Notes: a model not told the origin generated them from the letters alone. A stretch of 64,000 nt of DNA from Roseicitreum antarcticum (GCF_014681765.1 NZ_CP061498.1:1426001-1490000), one strand, 5' to 3'; positions 53,818 to 63,149 are shown, counted from the stretch's first letter. Numbers and translations are program-made.

Positions 53818-56361
53818 ATGCCCCTGTCCGACGCCGCCCGCCTGTCCCTGCAAGTGACCGCGCCCCGCGCCCTGACGCTGTGGCGTGCCCTGCACCCCCT
53901 GCGGGGGCTGGTGCGGTTCATGAACACCGGCGCGCATCCCGATGATGAGACCAGCGCGATGCTGGCCGCACTTTCCTTGCGTGACGGGATCAGCCTGTCC
54001 TATGCCTGTTCCACCCGCGGCGAAGGCGGCCAGAACGATCTGGGCCGCGAGGCCGGGGCCGATCTGGGCACCTTGCGCACCGCCGAGATGGAGCGCGCCT
54101 GCGATGTGCTGAACCTGTCGATGTATTGGCTGTCAGAAGGCCCCGACGACACGATCACCGATTTTGGCTTCTCGAAATCCGGGGTGGAGACGCTGGGCAA
54201 ATGGGACCATGCCCGCACCCTGCGCAGGTTTGTCGAGATCATCCGCGCCGACCGGCCCGACATCATCTGCCCGACGTTCCTCGACATCCCAGGCCAGCAC
54301 GGCCACCACCGCGCCATGACGCAGGCCGCGCATGAAGTGATGGATGCCGCCGCCGACCCGGCCTTTGAGGCAGCGGGCGCGCCCTGGCAGGTGGCAAAGC
54401 TCTATTTGCCTGCGTGGTCTGGCGCGGGGGACGCCTATGATGACGACCTGCCGCCACCGCCCGAAACGCTACGCGTGCCGGGGCACGGGGTCGAAGGGCC
54501 CTCGGGCTGGACATGGGCCGAGATCGGCCAGCATTCCCGCGTCTTCCACGCCACGCAGGGCATGGGCCGCTGGGTCGGCGCGGCGGAAACTGCGGGCTGG
54601 CCGCTGCATCTGGCGCGCACTTTCGTTGGGCCGGATGGAGACGCGGAAGGCGCGATCACCGATAATCTGGCGCGCAGCTATGCTGACCTTGTGCCGGGGG
54701 CCGGTGCTTTCGCGGACCTCGATGCGGCGCTGGCTGCGACTGTCGCGGCCTATCCCGATCCGCAGGCCGTTGCGCTGCGGGCACTGGACGCGCTGCGCGC
54801 GCTGCATGCCGCCCGCGCCGCCTGTCCGGCTGCCGCATCGGGTCAGGTCCTCCACCGGCTGGACCGGCATGAGGCCGCGTTGGCCCGCGTGCTGATGCTG
54901 GCCGCAGGCATCCGGGCCGAGGGGCGGCTGAGCGTGGATTTCGCCCGCCCCGGAAGCGCGGTCACCGGCCAGCTCTCGCTGCACCTTCCCGACGGCGCGC
55001 CGGTGCAGGCGCGGCTGGACTGGGACTTGCCGCCGGGCTGGCGGGTGGAAACCGACGGGACGCAGGCAAATGGCGCGACCAGCAGCCCCAATGTCGCGTC
55101 CGAAGGCGGGACGGGACGCGGGACAGGCGTGCGGGCGCAGATCCACATCCCCGGTGATGCACCCCCCGCCGATCCTTACCCGACACATTACAGCCCCGAC
55201 GGCGCGGCCGGTCCGGTCAACATGCGCCTGACCCTCAGCGCCGGTGCGGGGGCCGTGCCGGTCAAGACATTCATGACCCTGCCCACCGAGCGCCGCTTGC
55301 TGGTGCTGCCGAAGGTTGAGGCCGAGATTGCCCCGGCCGCCGTCTTCGTCAACAGCCGCGCCGCCGCGCCGGTGACGTTGCATCTGAGCGACGGGGCAGC
55401 GTTGTCCCTGCCTGAGGGCTGGGCGCTGCGCGGGCCGGTCGCCACGCCAGATGCAGGGCGCGATACCGGGGCTGAGGGGGCGGCCCCCGGCACCCCGTCC
55501 GTCGCGGCAGCCCCGGCTTCTGAACCTGCGCCTGACGGGCTGCGCCTGATCCCGCCCGCGCGGCCCGAACCCGGTCTTTGGGCGCTGCCGGTCACACTGG
55601 ACGGCGTGCCCGCGCAGAGCGTCACGCGCATCGACTATTCCCATACCGGCCCGCGCCTGCGCGCAGCCCCTGCCCTGCTGCGGCTGCGGGTGGCGGATGT
55701 GGCGCTGCCCCTGGGCCGCGCGCAAGATGCGCTGCGTGTGGGCTACATCGGCGGCGGCAATGACCGGGCGGACCACTGGCTGCGCGCCATGGGAGTCGAT
55801 GTTGTGACGCTGGACGATGCGGGCCTGACCCCCGCCGCGCTGGCGCGCTGTGACGCGCTGGTGATCGGGATTTTCGCGCTGCGCTTCCGCCGCGCGCTGG
55901 CCGGGCTGATGCCTGCGGTCCACGATTGGGTGCACGCGGGCGGCACGCTTCTGACCTTGTACCACCGCCCGTGGGATAACTGGGATGCCACGCGCACCGC
56001 GCCCGCGCCGCTGGAAATCGGCAAGCCCTCGCTGCGGTTCCGCGTCACGGATGAGGGGGCCTTGGTGCGCCACCTCGCGCCCGATCATCCGGTACTGACC
56101 GGGCCAAACCCCATCGGGCCGCAGGACTGGGACGGCTGGGTGAAGGAACGCGGCCTCTATTTCGCGAAAAGCTGGGATGCGGCCTACACGCCGCTGCTGG
56201 AGATGGCCGACCACGGCGAGGCCCCACATCACGGCGCGCTCGTCTCGGCCGAGATCGGCGCGGGCCGCCACACCCATTGCGCGCTGATCGTGCATTTGCA
56301 GATGGAGGCGCTGATCCCCGGCGCCTTCCGGCTGATGGCCAACATGATCGCCCCGCGATGA
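53818..56361 (+). CDS. PIG-L family N-deacetylase, large two-domain form
   Basis: A protein of 847 residues. The N-terminal PIG-L (LmbE) domain has the zinc motif FMNTGAHPDDETSAMLAA near 35-50, TRGEGGQNDLGRE, and the downstream ligand pair in DIPGQHGHHRAM near 159. PIG-L enzymes remove acetyl from N-acetylglucosamine-type groups (for example in bacillithiol and mycothiol synthesis). The middle carries beta-rich NPCBM-like sequence with two low-complexity linkers (residues about 410-430 and 550-580). From about 640 on, a ThuA/amidotransferase-like Rossmann domain follows (VGYIGGGNDRADHWLRAMG; WVHAGGTLLTLYHRPWDNW). No signal peptide is obvious. It probably deacylates the imported amino-sugar compound. 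Confidence 0.85.
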   Translation: MPLSDAARLSLQVTAPRALTLWRALHPLRGLVRFMNTGAHPDDETSAMLAALSLRDGISLSYACSTRGEGGQNDLGREAGADLGTLRTAEMERACDVLNLSMYWLSEGPDDTITDFGFSKSGVETLGKWDHARTLRRFVEIIRADRPDIICPTFLDIPGQHGHHRAMTQAAHEVMDAAADPAFEAAGAPWQVAKLYLPAWSGAGDAYDDDLPPPPETLRVPGHGVEGPSGWTWAEIGQHSRVFHATQGMGRWVGAAETAGWPLHLARTFVGPDGDAEGAITDNLARSYADLVPGAGAFADLDAALAATVAAYPDPQAVALRALDALRALHAARAACPAAASGQVLHRLDRHEAALARVLMLAAGIRAEGRLSVDFARPGSAVTGQLSLHLPDGAPVQARLDWDLPPGWRVETDGTQANGATSSPNVASEGGTGRGTGVRAQIHIPGDAPPADPYPTHYSPDGAAGPVNMRLTLSAGAGAVPVKTFMTLPTERRLLVLPKVEAEIAPAAVFVNSRAAAPVTLHLSDGAALSLPEGWALRGPVATPDAGRDTGAEGAAPGTPSVAAAPASEPAPDGLRLIPPARPEPGLWALPVTLDGVPAQSVTRIDYSHTGPRLRAAPALLRLRVADVALPLGRAQDALRVGYIGGGNDRADHWLRAMGVDVVTLDDAGLTPAALARCDALVIGIFALRFRRALAGLMPAVHDWVHAGGTLLTLYHRPWDNWDATRTAPAPLEIGKPSLRFRVTDEGALVRHLAPDHPVLTGPNPIGPQDWDGWVKERGLYFAKSWDAAYTPLLEMADHGEAPHHGALVSAEIGAGRHTHCALIVHLQMEALIPGAFRLMANMIAPR

Positions 56362-57440
56362 GCAACGCCCCGCCGCCCCCGGGTCCTGCGCGCAACAACC
56401 TGCGCGGCGCAGGGTGGTTGCTGGCGGATATGGCGCTGAACATCTGGGCGCTGACCATCGTCAAGGCAATGGGTGCGGATTTCAGCGCCGCGCAGATCGT
56501 GTTCATCCGCGCGGCGGTCGGGCTGGTGCTGCTGATCCCCTTCGTGGCGCGCGCGGTGTACCGTGCGCGGGCGCAGGCATTGCAGGGCGCTGACGATCCT
56601 GACGATGGCAAAGCCGCAGGCACGGGCGGTGCTGGCACCGACCGGGGCACAGGCGCCGCGATGCGGCTGGGGGGGGCAGTCGGCACAGGTGCGGGTGCTG
56701 GCGTCGGAACGGGGCGCGCCCTTGGGCTGACAGGCGCGCAGGGCGCGCTGCGGCTGCGCCAGCCGTGGTTGCACCTGTTGCGGGTGATGCTGAGCACCGT
56801 CGCCCTGACTTCCAGCTTCTTTGCGGTTGCCAAGGTGCCGCTGGCGCTGTTCACCGCGATCAACTTCACGCGGCCCGTGGTCATGATGGTCATGGCCGCG
56901 CTGATCTTGCGCGAGGTGATCCGCCCCACCCATTGGCTGGCGGGCGCGGTGGGGCTGGTCGGCGTCTTGATCGCGGTGCAGCCAGCGGGGATGGTGGCAA
57001 ACCCCGGCGTGCTGGCGCTGTTTGTCACGGTCTTTGCAGGCACCGGCGCGATCATCGTGACGCGCAAGATGCGGGCCGAGCCGCCGCTTATCATGATGCT
57101 GACCTATACCGCCGGGCTGGCGCTGTTCACCTTGCCGCTGGCGCTGTGGTTCTGGGTGCCGCTGGGCGACGGCTGGCGGGTGCTGATCTGGGTCGGCGTA
57201 TTTTCGCAAGCGGCGCAGTTTTGTTTCCTGCGGGCGCATTTCTGGGGTGAAGCGGGGGTGCTGGGGCCGCTGTCCTATGCCTCGCTGGTGCTGTCCACCC
57301 TGGTCGGGTATCTGGTCTTTGACGAGGTGCCGACCCCCGCCATGGCCTTGGGCGCCGGGCTGATCGTGCTGGCAACGCTGAGCATCAGCGGGCTGCCTCG
57401 CAAGATCTGGCCCCGCAAGTTCTGGCCCCATAAGATCTGA
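56358..57440 (+). CDS. DMT superfamily transporter (EamA type)
   Basis: A protein of 360 residues with ten predicted helices in two EamA repeats, for example AGWLLADMALNIWALTIVKA, LLRVMLSTVALTSSFFAVAK and GPLSYASLVLSTLVGYLVFD (typical end of repeat two). Between helices 2 and 3 a Gly/Ala/Asp-rich loop of about 45 residues (GADDPDDGKAAGTGGAGTDR) has been added. The C-terminus (PRKIWPRKFWPHKI) is written by a 15-bp tandem repeat. It overlaps the PIG-L stop (ATGA) and is probably an exporter for a product of that pathway; substrate unknown. Confidence 0.87.
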   Translation: MSNAPPPPGPARNNLRGAGWLLADMALNIWALTIVKAMGADFSAAQIVFIRAAVGLVLLIPFVARAVYRARAQALQGADDPDDGKAAGTGGAGTDRGTGAAMRLGGAVGTGAGAGVGTGRALGLTGAQGALRLRQPWLHLLRVMLSTVALTSSFFAVAKVPLALFTAINFTRPVVMMVMAALILREVIRPTHWLAGAVGLVGVLIAVQPAGMVANPGVLALFVTVFAGTGAIIVTRKMRAEPPLIMMLTYTAGLALFTLPLALWFWVPLGDGWRVLIWVGVFSQAAQFCFLRAHFWGEAGVLGPLSYASLVLSTLVGYLVFDEVPTPAMALGAGLIVLATLSISGLPRKIWPRKFWPHKI

Positions 57441-57488
57441 CCGCGCAAGATCTGGCCGCGCAAGACCTGACCGCGCGGCATCTGGAGG
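57399..57488 (+). repeat. 15-bp tandem repeat across the EamA stop codon
   Basis: Six units of the type CGCAAGATCTGGCCC run through the 3' end of the transporter gene. The third unit carries TGA in place of TGG, giving the stop; the following copies are non-coding. Confidence 0.85.
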
Positions 57489-57757
57489 GGGAGACACCCG
57501 ACAAGGCCGGAAGTGACACGAGGCCGAAGCGGCCCGGCGGGAACGCGCGGCGCAAGGCGCGGGGGCCCGTCACCAGCAACCCCGCCCCATGCCCTCATGC
57601 CCTTGCAGCGGGGGGCGCAGGCTGTATTCTACCGGGGCGCTACCCGGCGGCCCGACGGCCCCGGCCACCAAGACCGCCGACAGCCCTGCCCGCCACCCTG
57701 TGCCACGCACCCCGTTACCCGACCCGCTGCCCCAATGCCCCTAGCCGAAAAGTCCCG
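57489..57757. other. EamA-rpiR gap
   Basis: About 270 bp of GC-rich DNA with no supported gene and no clear terminator. The RpiR gene's own signals must lie at its end, but its ribosome-binding site is weak. Confidence 0.45.
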
Positions 57758-58603
57758 ATGCCCGAAAAACACTCGGCCCTGTTCACCACCCGCGTCCGCG
57801 AGGCGTTGCCAACCCTGCATCCAAGCGAGCGGCGGCTGGCCGAGCTGGTGCTGAACTTCCCCGGGGAACTGGCCAGCTATTCCGCCACCGAACTGGCGCG
57901 GTTGGCCAATGTCTCGAACGCGACGGTGACACGGTTCGTGCGCAAGATCGGCTATGCCAGTTTTGAAGCGGCACGTCAGGACGTGCGTGCCAACAAGCAG
58001 GCGGGCGCGTCATTGTTCCGCGTGTCGCCCGGGCGGGCCGACAGCAAGAACTATATCCCCGCCTATGTCACGCAGGCGCAGACCGATATCGAACAGACCT
58101 TCCGCCTGATAACCGAAGCCGAGATCGACGCGCTGGCCCGCAAGATCGTGGGGGCGCGCCGCGTCTGGTTGCTGGGCACGCGGCGCGGGCATGCTTTCGC
58201 GCAATACCTGGGATGGCAGATGTTCCAGGCGATCCCGAATATCTCGGTCATCCCCGCCAGTGGCGAAACGCTGGGCGAGGCGATTGCGGCCATGACCGCG
58301 CAAGATTGCGTGGTGGCCTTCGGGTTGCGGCGCACGGTCAGCAAACTGCCGCAGGCGCTGGCCCATGTGGTCGGCAGCGGTGCCAGCGTGGCCTATATCC
58401 ACGACGCGAACACCTTGCCCGATCTGGCCTTCACCTGGCGGTTTCAGTGCGAAACCGCGTCCCCTGGGCCGCTGTTCAACCACGCAGCGGTGATCACGCT
58501 ATGCCATGTGCTGGCGACACGGGTGATCGCGCAGGCAGGCGCAGGCGGGCGCAAGCGGATGGGCGCAATCGAGGCGATTCACGACTCGCTCGACGAAGTC
58601 TGA
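57758..58603 (+). CDS. RpiR/MurR-family transcriptional regulator
   Basis: A protein of 281 residues. The N-terminal helix-turn-helix of the RpiR family is seen in LHPSERRLAELVLNFPGELA, YSATELARLANVSNATVTRF and VRKIGYASFEAARQDVR. A SIS sugar-isomerase-like ligand domain spans about residues 120-255 (ARRVWLLGTRRGHAFAQYLG, then SVIPASGETLGEAIAAM). RpiR regulators respond to phosphosugars or related metabolites. Its likely targets are the adjacent hydrolase, amidase and TRAP genes, whose upstream regions share A/T-rich GAAAA...TTTTC motifs. Confidence 0.9.
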   Translation: MPEKHSALFTTRVREALPTLHPSERRLAELVLNFPGELASYSATELARLANVSNATVTRFVRKIGYASFEAARQDVRANKQAGASLFRVSPGRADSKNYIPAYVTQAQTDIEQTFRLITEAEIDALARKIVGARRVWLLGTRRGHAFAQYLGWQMFQAIPNISVIPASGETLGEAIAAMTAQDCVVAFGLRRTVSKLPQALAHVVGSGASVAYIHDANTLPDLAFTWRFQCETASPGPLFNHAAVITLCHVLATRVIAQAGAGGRKRMGAIEAIHDSLDEV

Positions 58604-58929
58604 CGGCTTTGGCTTTCGCGGCGGGCGGGTCCTGGCGTGGGACGCTGAGGGAGCTTTCCTGATCCCACCCGATGGCGCGGCAAGTGCGCAGGGCAGCGCC
58701 GCCACATCCTGATGCGCGCGCAGCGCCAAGCGGGCCGCGCAATAGCCGCCATGCCGCCTGTGATGTCGCTGGGTTTCCCGGGCGAAGACCTAATGCGCGG
58801 CCCGTGCCAGACCCCACGGCACGCGTGGCGCGGCGCGATTTCCGGCGACGGCCTTGCCCCTATGCCGTCTTCGGCGCCCGCCCCCCGTCACCCGACCCCC
58901 GTCACCCGCGCTCCGTCACCCGCGCTCCA
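58604..58929. repeat. Convergent gap with 14-bp tandem repeat
   Basis: 326 bp between convergent genes. At 58883-58938 a 14-bp unit (CCCCGTCACCCGCG type) occurs four times and runs a few bases into the 3' end of the hydrolase gene. Near 58650-58666 is a weak trace (GAGCTTTCCTGATCCC) of the dispersed hairpin repeat. No gene seen. Confidence 0.7.
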
Positions 58930-60219
58930 TCACCCGCCCGCCAGTTGCCGCAGCGCGTGGGTCAGCACCTGCACTGCCTGCGCGAAATCAGGCAGTTGCA
59001 TATCCTCATCCGGGTTGTGGCTGCCGTTCTGGTTGCGGATGAACAGCATGCCAGAAGACACGCCCTGCCACGAGAACGTCGCGCAGTCATGCCCCGCGCC
59101 GGATGGCAGTTTCAGCGCGGGGATGTCGAGCGCGCGTGCAGAACCTTCAAACAGCGCCACCAGCGCGGGGTCGATCAGCGCGGGGGGCGCATTGGTGAAG
59201 CGGCCGGGGTCAATCGTCACGCCACGGCGCGCACCGATACGGGCGGCAGCGGCCCGCAATTCGGTATCTACCGCCAGCAGCACGGCGTTGCTGAGGCTGC
59301 GCAGATCCATGGTGAAGCGCACAATACCCGGCACCTTGGTCATGCCGTGCATGGCGGGGTCGGTCCAGAACTCGCCCACAGTGGCCACAAAATCATCGCC
59401 CGTGGCGACCAGCCGGTCCCAGATCCCCTCTAGATGTTGCACGAACTCGGCCCCCGCCAGCACCGCATCGTGGCGATATTCGCGCGCAACCGCCCCTGCA
59501 TGGGCATAGCGCCCGGTGATCTGGCCATGCCGGTACCGCAGATTGCCCCGGATGCCCGAGACGACGCCGACAGGGGTGCCGCGCAGGTCCAACGTCGGGC
59601 CCTGTTCGATATGCACCTCGATGAAATGGGCGATGGTCGCGGGGTCCAGCGGCTTTGCGCCCGCGCGCAGGGCATCGGGGTCGCAGCCCTGCGCGCGCAT
59701 GTGATCAGCGAGGGTCCGCCCGGTGTCCGACCGGCGCACCGCGTCATATTCCGCCGGGTCAAGGAGGCCAAAGGCCATGCGGCTGCCGCAATAAGGGGTG
59801 GGGAACCAGACAAGCTCTTCCGCGCGGATGGCCATGATGACGATGTCCTGCGCAGGTGTGAAACCCGCATCTTGCAACGCCGACACGGCCGCGAGCCCCG
59901 CCACCACGCCCGCGGCGCCATCGAAATTGCCGCCATGATTGACGCTGTCCATATGCGAGCCGATGAAGATGCGCGGCGCGCGGCGGTCCCGCCCGGGCCA
60001 TGTCATGTATTGATTGCCCGCGATGTCGGTCGAGACCTCCAGCCCCCGCGCCCGGGCAACGTCGGCAACAAGCGCATGGGCAATGGCCTCGCCCTCGCCA
60101 AAGGACGCACGGGTCACGCCGGGCGCATCGGCGGTCTGGGTGGCCAGATCCGAGAACAGGCGCGCGGCAAGGACCATTTCCGGTGTGGCGGTTTCTGGTG
60201 TGGCGGTTTGTGGGCGCAT
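58930..60219 (-). CDS. M20-family amidohydrolase (hydantoinase/carbamoylase type)
   Basis: A zinc- or manganese-dependent hydrolase of 429 residues of the N-carbamoyl-L-amino-acid hydrolase/allantoate amidohydrolase branch. Metal-site motifs: IFIGSHMDSVNHGGNFDGAA (His and bridging Asp), IRAEELVWFP (Glu pair of this branch partly altered), HFIEVHIEQGPTL, and the C-terminal GAGHDCATFS. The N-terminus has a TATPE repeat encoded by a 15-bp duplication. The substrate could be a carbamoyl or ureido compound. It is divergent from the amidase gene and convergent with rpiR. GAGGT precedes the start. Confidence 0.88.
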   Translation of the reverse strand: MRPQTATPETATPEMVLAARLFSDLATQTADAPGVTRASFGEGEAIAHALVADVARARGLEVSTDIAGNQYMTWPGRDRRAPRIFIGSHMDSVNHGGNFDGAAGVVAGLAAVSALQDAGFTPAQDIVIMAIRAEELVWFPTPYCGSRMAFGLLDPAEYDAVRRSDTGRTLADHMRAQGCDPDALRAGAKPLDPATIAHFIEVHIEQGPTLDLRGTPVGVVSGIRGNLRYRHGQITGRYAHAGAVAREYRHDAVLAGAEFVQHLEGIWDRLVATGDDFVATVGEFWTDPAMHGMTKVPGIVRFTMDLRSLSNAVLLAVDTELRAAAARIGARRGVTIDPGRFTNAPPALIDPALVALFEGSARALDIPALKLPSGAGHDCATFSWQGVSSGMLFIRNQNGSHNPDEDMQLPDFAQAVQVLTHALRQLAGG

Positions 60220-60388
60220 GGGGACCTCGGCGGCTTGCAGGAGTGGCGGATTTTTGGGCTGTTTTGCAGGCTAGGCAGGCGGTCGTGGCCGGACAAGCGG
60301 TGAAATCCATTTTTCCAGTTTACGCATCAAGAAAAAATGTTTTCCGATAGCCCATGCCTGTCAAACAGGCGCAGAAAGGGCAGTCTTC
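60220..60388. promoter_or_regulatory. Divergent promoter region with A/T motifs, candidate RpiR sites
   Basis: A 169-bp region between hydrolase and amidase genes. GAAAAAATGTTTTC at 60331-60344 is an inverted repeat (GAAAA, four bases, TTTTC), and TGAAATCCATTTTTCCA lies at 60301-60317. A close relative of the first, on the opposite strand, is found upstream of the TRAP genes at 62036-62049. Confidence 0.5.
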
Positions 60389-61807
60389 ATGCAGATCACA
60401 TCAAAAACCGCCGTTGAAATCCGCAGCGGGTTGCGCGCGGGCGACTGGAGCTGTGTCGAGGTTGTGCAGGCGCATCTGGACCAGATCGCTTGTGCCAACC
60501 CCACGATCAACGCGTTCGTAACGCTCTGCCCTGATGCGGCACTGGCGCAGGCGCTGGCGCTGGACGCCGCGCCGCGCGATACCTGGGGGCCGCTGGCCGG
60601 GCTGCCGGTGGGCATCAAGGATGTGACCGAAACGCAGGGGCTGCGCACCACCTTCGGCTCGCGCCTGTTGGCGGATAACGTGCCCGACCATGACGCCGCG
60701 ATCGTGCAGCGGTTGCGCGGGGCCGGGGCAATTGTCATCGGCAAGACGAATACGCCGGAATTCGCCGCCGGGGCAAATACGCGCAATGAATTGTTTGGTG
60801 CGACCGTGAACCCATGGGACACCACGCGCACCGTAGGCGGGTCCACCGGGGGCGGCGCGGCGGCGCTGGCCGCCCATATGGTGCCGCTGGCCGAGGGGAC
60901 AGATTTTGGCGGCTCACTGCGCACGCCTGCCAGCTTTTGCGGGCTGGTCGGGCTGCGGCCCACGGCGGGCCTCATCGCCAGCGCCCCGGTGGCGCAGCCC
61001 TGGGATATGGGGCGGGTCAACGGGCCGATGGCGCGCACCGCTACCGATGTGGCACTGATGCTGGGCGCGCTGACGGGGGTGGAGGATGCCTCGGCAATCT
61101 CTACCCCGCCCGACTGGCCGATGGCGCCAGGTGCCCTGCCCGACTGGGTGGCGCAGTTCGACGCGCATGGGCTGCGCGTCGGCTACACCCCTGATCTGGC
61201 CGGGCGGGGCATAGACACAGGCGTGGCACAGGTCTGCGCGGCGGGGCTGGCGCAGGCCGCGGCGGTGACCGGGGTGGATGTTGCGACGACCGACCTGTCG
61301 CTGGCGGATTCCAACGACGCCTATCTGCGGCTGCGTGGCCTTTGGATGGTGTGCAATTACCACGACACCCTTGGGCGGCTGGACGACCTGAACCCCGCGC
61401 TGCGCGGCAATATAGAGGCCGGGCTGAAGATCACCGCGCTGCAGATCGCGCAGGCGCGCGCGCAGCAAAAGGTGGCATGGCAGCGGATGATGGAGGCATT
61501 GCAGACCTGCGATGTGATCGCCACGCCGACCGTGCCGGTGCCGCCGTTCCCGGTCACGGTGAACCACCCGACTGCGATCAACGGGCGTCCGCTGAACAGT
61601 TACGTGGATTGGCTGGCACAGACCTATCTGGTCACGCTGACCGGGCTGCCCGCGCTGTCGGTGCCCATCGGAGTTGATGCTGACGGGCTGCCCGTGGGGC
61701 TGCAACTGATCAGCAAGCGCTTTTCCGAGCCGCTACTGCTGGGCCTGGCGCAATGCATACAGCGCGCGGTCCCGCTGCCGCTGCCGCCCACGCGATTCGG
61801 GGCCTGA
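60389..61807 (+). CDS. Amidase (amidase signature family)
   Basis: A protein of 472 residues. The Ser-cisSer-Lys triad motifs are present: [11 protein letters not shown] (Lys), [16 protein letters not shown] (cis-Ser; the usual second Ser is Thr here) and [20 protein letters not shown] (nucleophile Ser). The C-terminal [20 protein letters not shown] is typical. It hydrolyses an amide to acid and ammonia; the substrate cannot be deduced. AGAAAGGGCAG precedes the start. Together with the carbamoylase-type hydrolase it suggests stepwise nitrogen release from an imported amide. Confidence 0.9.
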   Translation: MQITSKTAVEIRSGLRAGDWSCVEVVQAHLDQIACANPTINAFVTLCPDAALAQALALDAAPRDTWGPLAGLPVGIKDVTETQGLRTTFGSRLLADNVPDHDAAIVQRLRGAGAIVIGKTNTPEFAAGANTRNELFGATVNPWDTTRTVGGSTGGGAAALAAHMVPLAEGTDFGGSLRTPASFCGLVGLRPTAGLIASAPVAQPWDMGRVNGPMARTATDVALMLGALTGVEDASAISTPPDWPMAPGALPDWVAQFDAHGLRVGYTPDLAGRGIDTGVAQVCAAGLAQAAAVTGVDVATTDLSLADSNDAYLRLRGLWMVCNYHDTLGRLDDLNPALRGNIEAGLKITALQIAQARAQQKVAWQRMMEALQTCDVIATPTVPVPPFPVTVNHPTAINGRPLNSYVDWLAQTYLVTLTGLPALSVPIGVDADGLPVGLQLISKRFSEPLLLGLAQCIQRAVPLPLPPTRFGA

Positions 61808-62161
61808 GGGGATTCGGGGCCTCTTGTGGGAAACGCTGTCCAAACGGGAATCGGGGGTCCAAACGCGATGCGGAACCAATGCGATACTGAAGCCCAGGCG
61901 CGGCATACCGGGCGCCGACGCTTTTCACAGCGCGCAAGTTTTATGCACGGCGCGCACCACTGACCCGAAAACTTGCAAGAACATCTTTTCGGCGCGCCAA
62001 CGCACAAAAATTCTTTTTCATAAATTCGATTTCATGAAAATCATTTTTTACAGGCGGACACCACGGCCCACATGACATCCCCCCGCCGCATCACGACCCG
62101 CACGACCGGGTTGCCACGACCAGACGCACGATTCCTGAGTTTCACCATGAAAGGACGCCTT
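61808..62161. promoter_or_regulatory. TRAP operon upstream region
   Basis: A 354-bp gap. Near the amidase stop the short text GGGGATTCGGGGCC is repeated. From 61985 to 62055 the DNA becomes AT-rich with dyads (GATTTCATGAAAATC at 62029-62043 and GAAAATCATTTTTT at 62036-62049), candidate RpiR sites. No gene was recognised. Confidence 0.5.
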
Positions 62162-63145
62162 ATGAATACGTTCCTACGCTTTACCCTGGCCTCGACCCTG
62201 GGGATGGCCCTGCCGCAAATGGCGCTGGCCAATCCGACCGTCTTGCAAATCAACAGCTCGCTGCCCGACGGGTCTTTCGCGCATGTCTTCCTGACTGAAT
62301 ACGAACAGCGGGTCGAGGCCGCGCTGCCCGATCAGGTAGATGTGCAAATCTTCATGGGCAACACCCTGGGTTCGGAAGAAGATGTGTTGCAGGGCCTTGG
62401 TTTTGGCACGCATCACGCATCGCTGTCGGCTTCGGCCGTGGTGCAGATCAACCCGCGCGCCGCAATTTTCGATCTGCCGTATCTCTTCGCCGACCGCGCC
62501 GCTGTGCAGACCTTCGCCGCCAGCCCGGCAGGCGATATGCTGGCCGAAGGGTTCGCTGGCAACGGCATGCGGCTGGCGGCGCTGTGGGACAACGGGTTCC
62601 GGGTCATCACCAACTCGGTCCGGCCCATTGTCACGCCTGAGGATCTGGTAGGTCTGAAGATCCGCACGCCCACCAGCCGCCAGCGGGTCGAGATGTTCAA
62701 CACGCTGGGTGCCAATGCGACGCCGCTGTCATTTGGCGAGGTCTATTCCGCGCTGGATCAAGGCGTGGTGGACGGGCAGGAGAACCCCGCGCAGATCACT
62801 GAAAGTGCCCGCCTCTATGAGGTGCAAGATTATATGTCGATGTCGAACCACGTCTATCTGCCGACCTTCTTGCTGTTTGGCGAGCCGTTCCTGGCCGGGC
62901 TGGACCCCGAGGTCAGCGCAGAACTGCTGACGATTGCGGCGGACATGGCCGGCTGGACCTTCGACTGGGGCGATGCGACGGACGAGACTGTCGTGGCAGA
63001 ACTTGCCGACAAGATCGCGATCAACGCGATTGATTTCCCCGCCTTCCAGGCCGCAGCCCTGCCGCTTTATGACAGCCCGACCTTCGTGGACACTGCGGGC
63101 GCCGACATGGTGACAGCGACCAAAGCCGCGCTGGGGATCGAGTGA
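62162..63145 (+). CDS. dctP: TRAP transporter substrate-binding protein DctP
   Basis: A periplasmic binding protein of 327 residues with a signal peptide (FLRFTLASTLGMALPQMALA, cleavage after ALA). The DctP family pattern is visible: LQINSSLPDGSFAHVFLTEY, VDVQIFMGNTLGSEEDVLQG, then GLKIRTPTSRQRVEMFNTLG with the ligand-binding Arg, and SALDQGVVDGQENPAQ. AAAGGA lies seven bases before the ATG. TRAP systems take up organic acids and related small molecules with a sodium gradient. Confidence 0.93.
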   Translation: MNTFLRFTLASTLGMALPQMALANPTVLQINSSLPDGSFAHVFLTEYEQRVEAALPDQVDVQIFMGNTLGSEEDVLQGLGFGTHHASLSASAVVQINPRAAIFDLPYLFADRAAVQTFAASPAGDMLAEGFAGNGMRLAALWDNGFRVITNSVRPIVTPEDLVGLKIRTPTSRQRVEMFNTLGANATPLSFGEVYSALDQGVVDGQENPAQITESARLYEVQDYMSMSNHVYLPTFLLFGEPFLAGLDPEVSAELLTIAADMAGWTFDWGDATDETVVAELADKIAINAIDFPAFQAAALPLYDSPTFVDTAGADMVTATKAALGIE

Positions 63146-63149
63146 TCAA

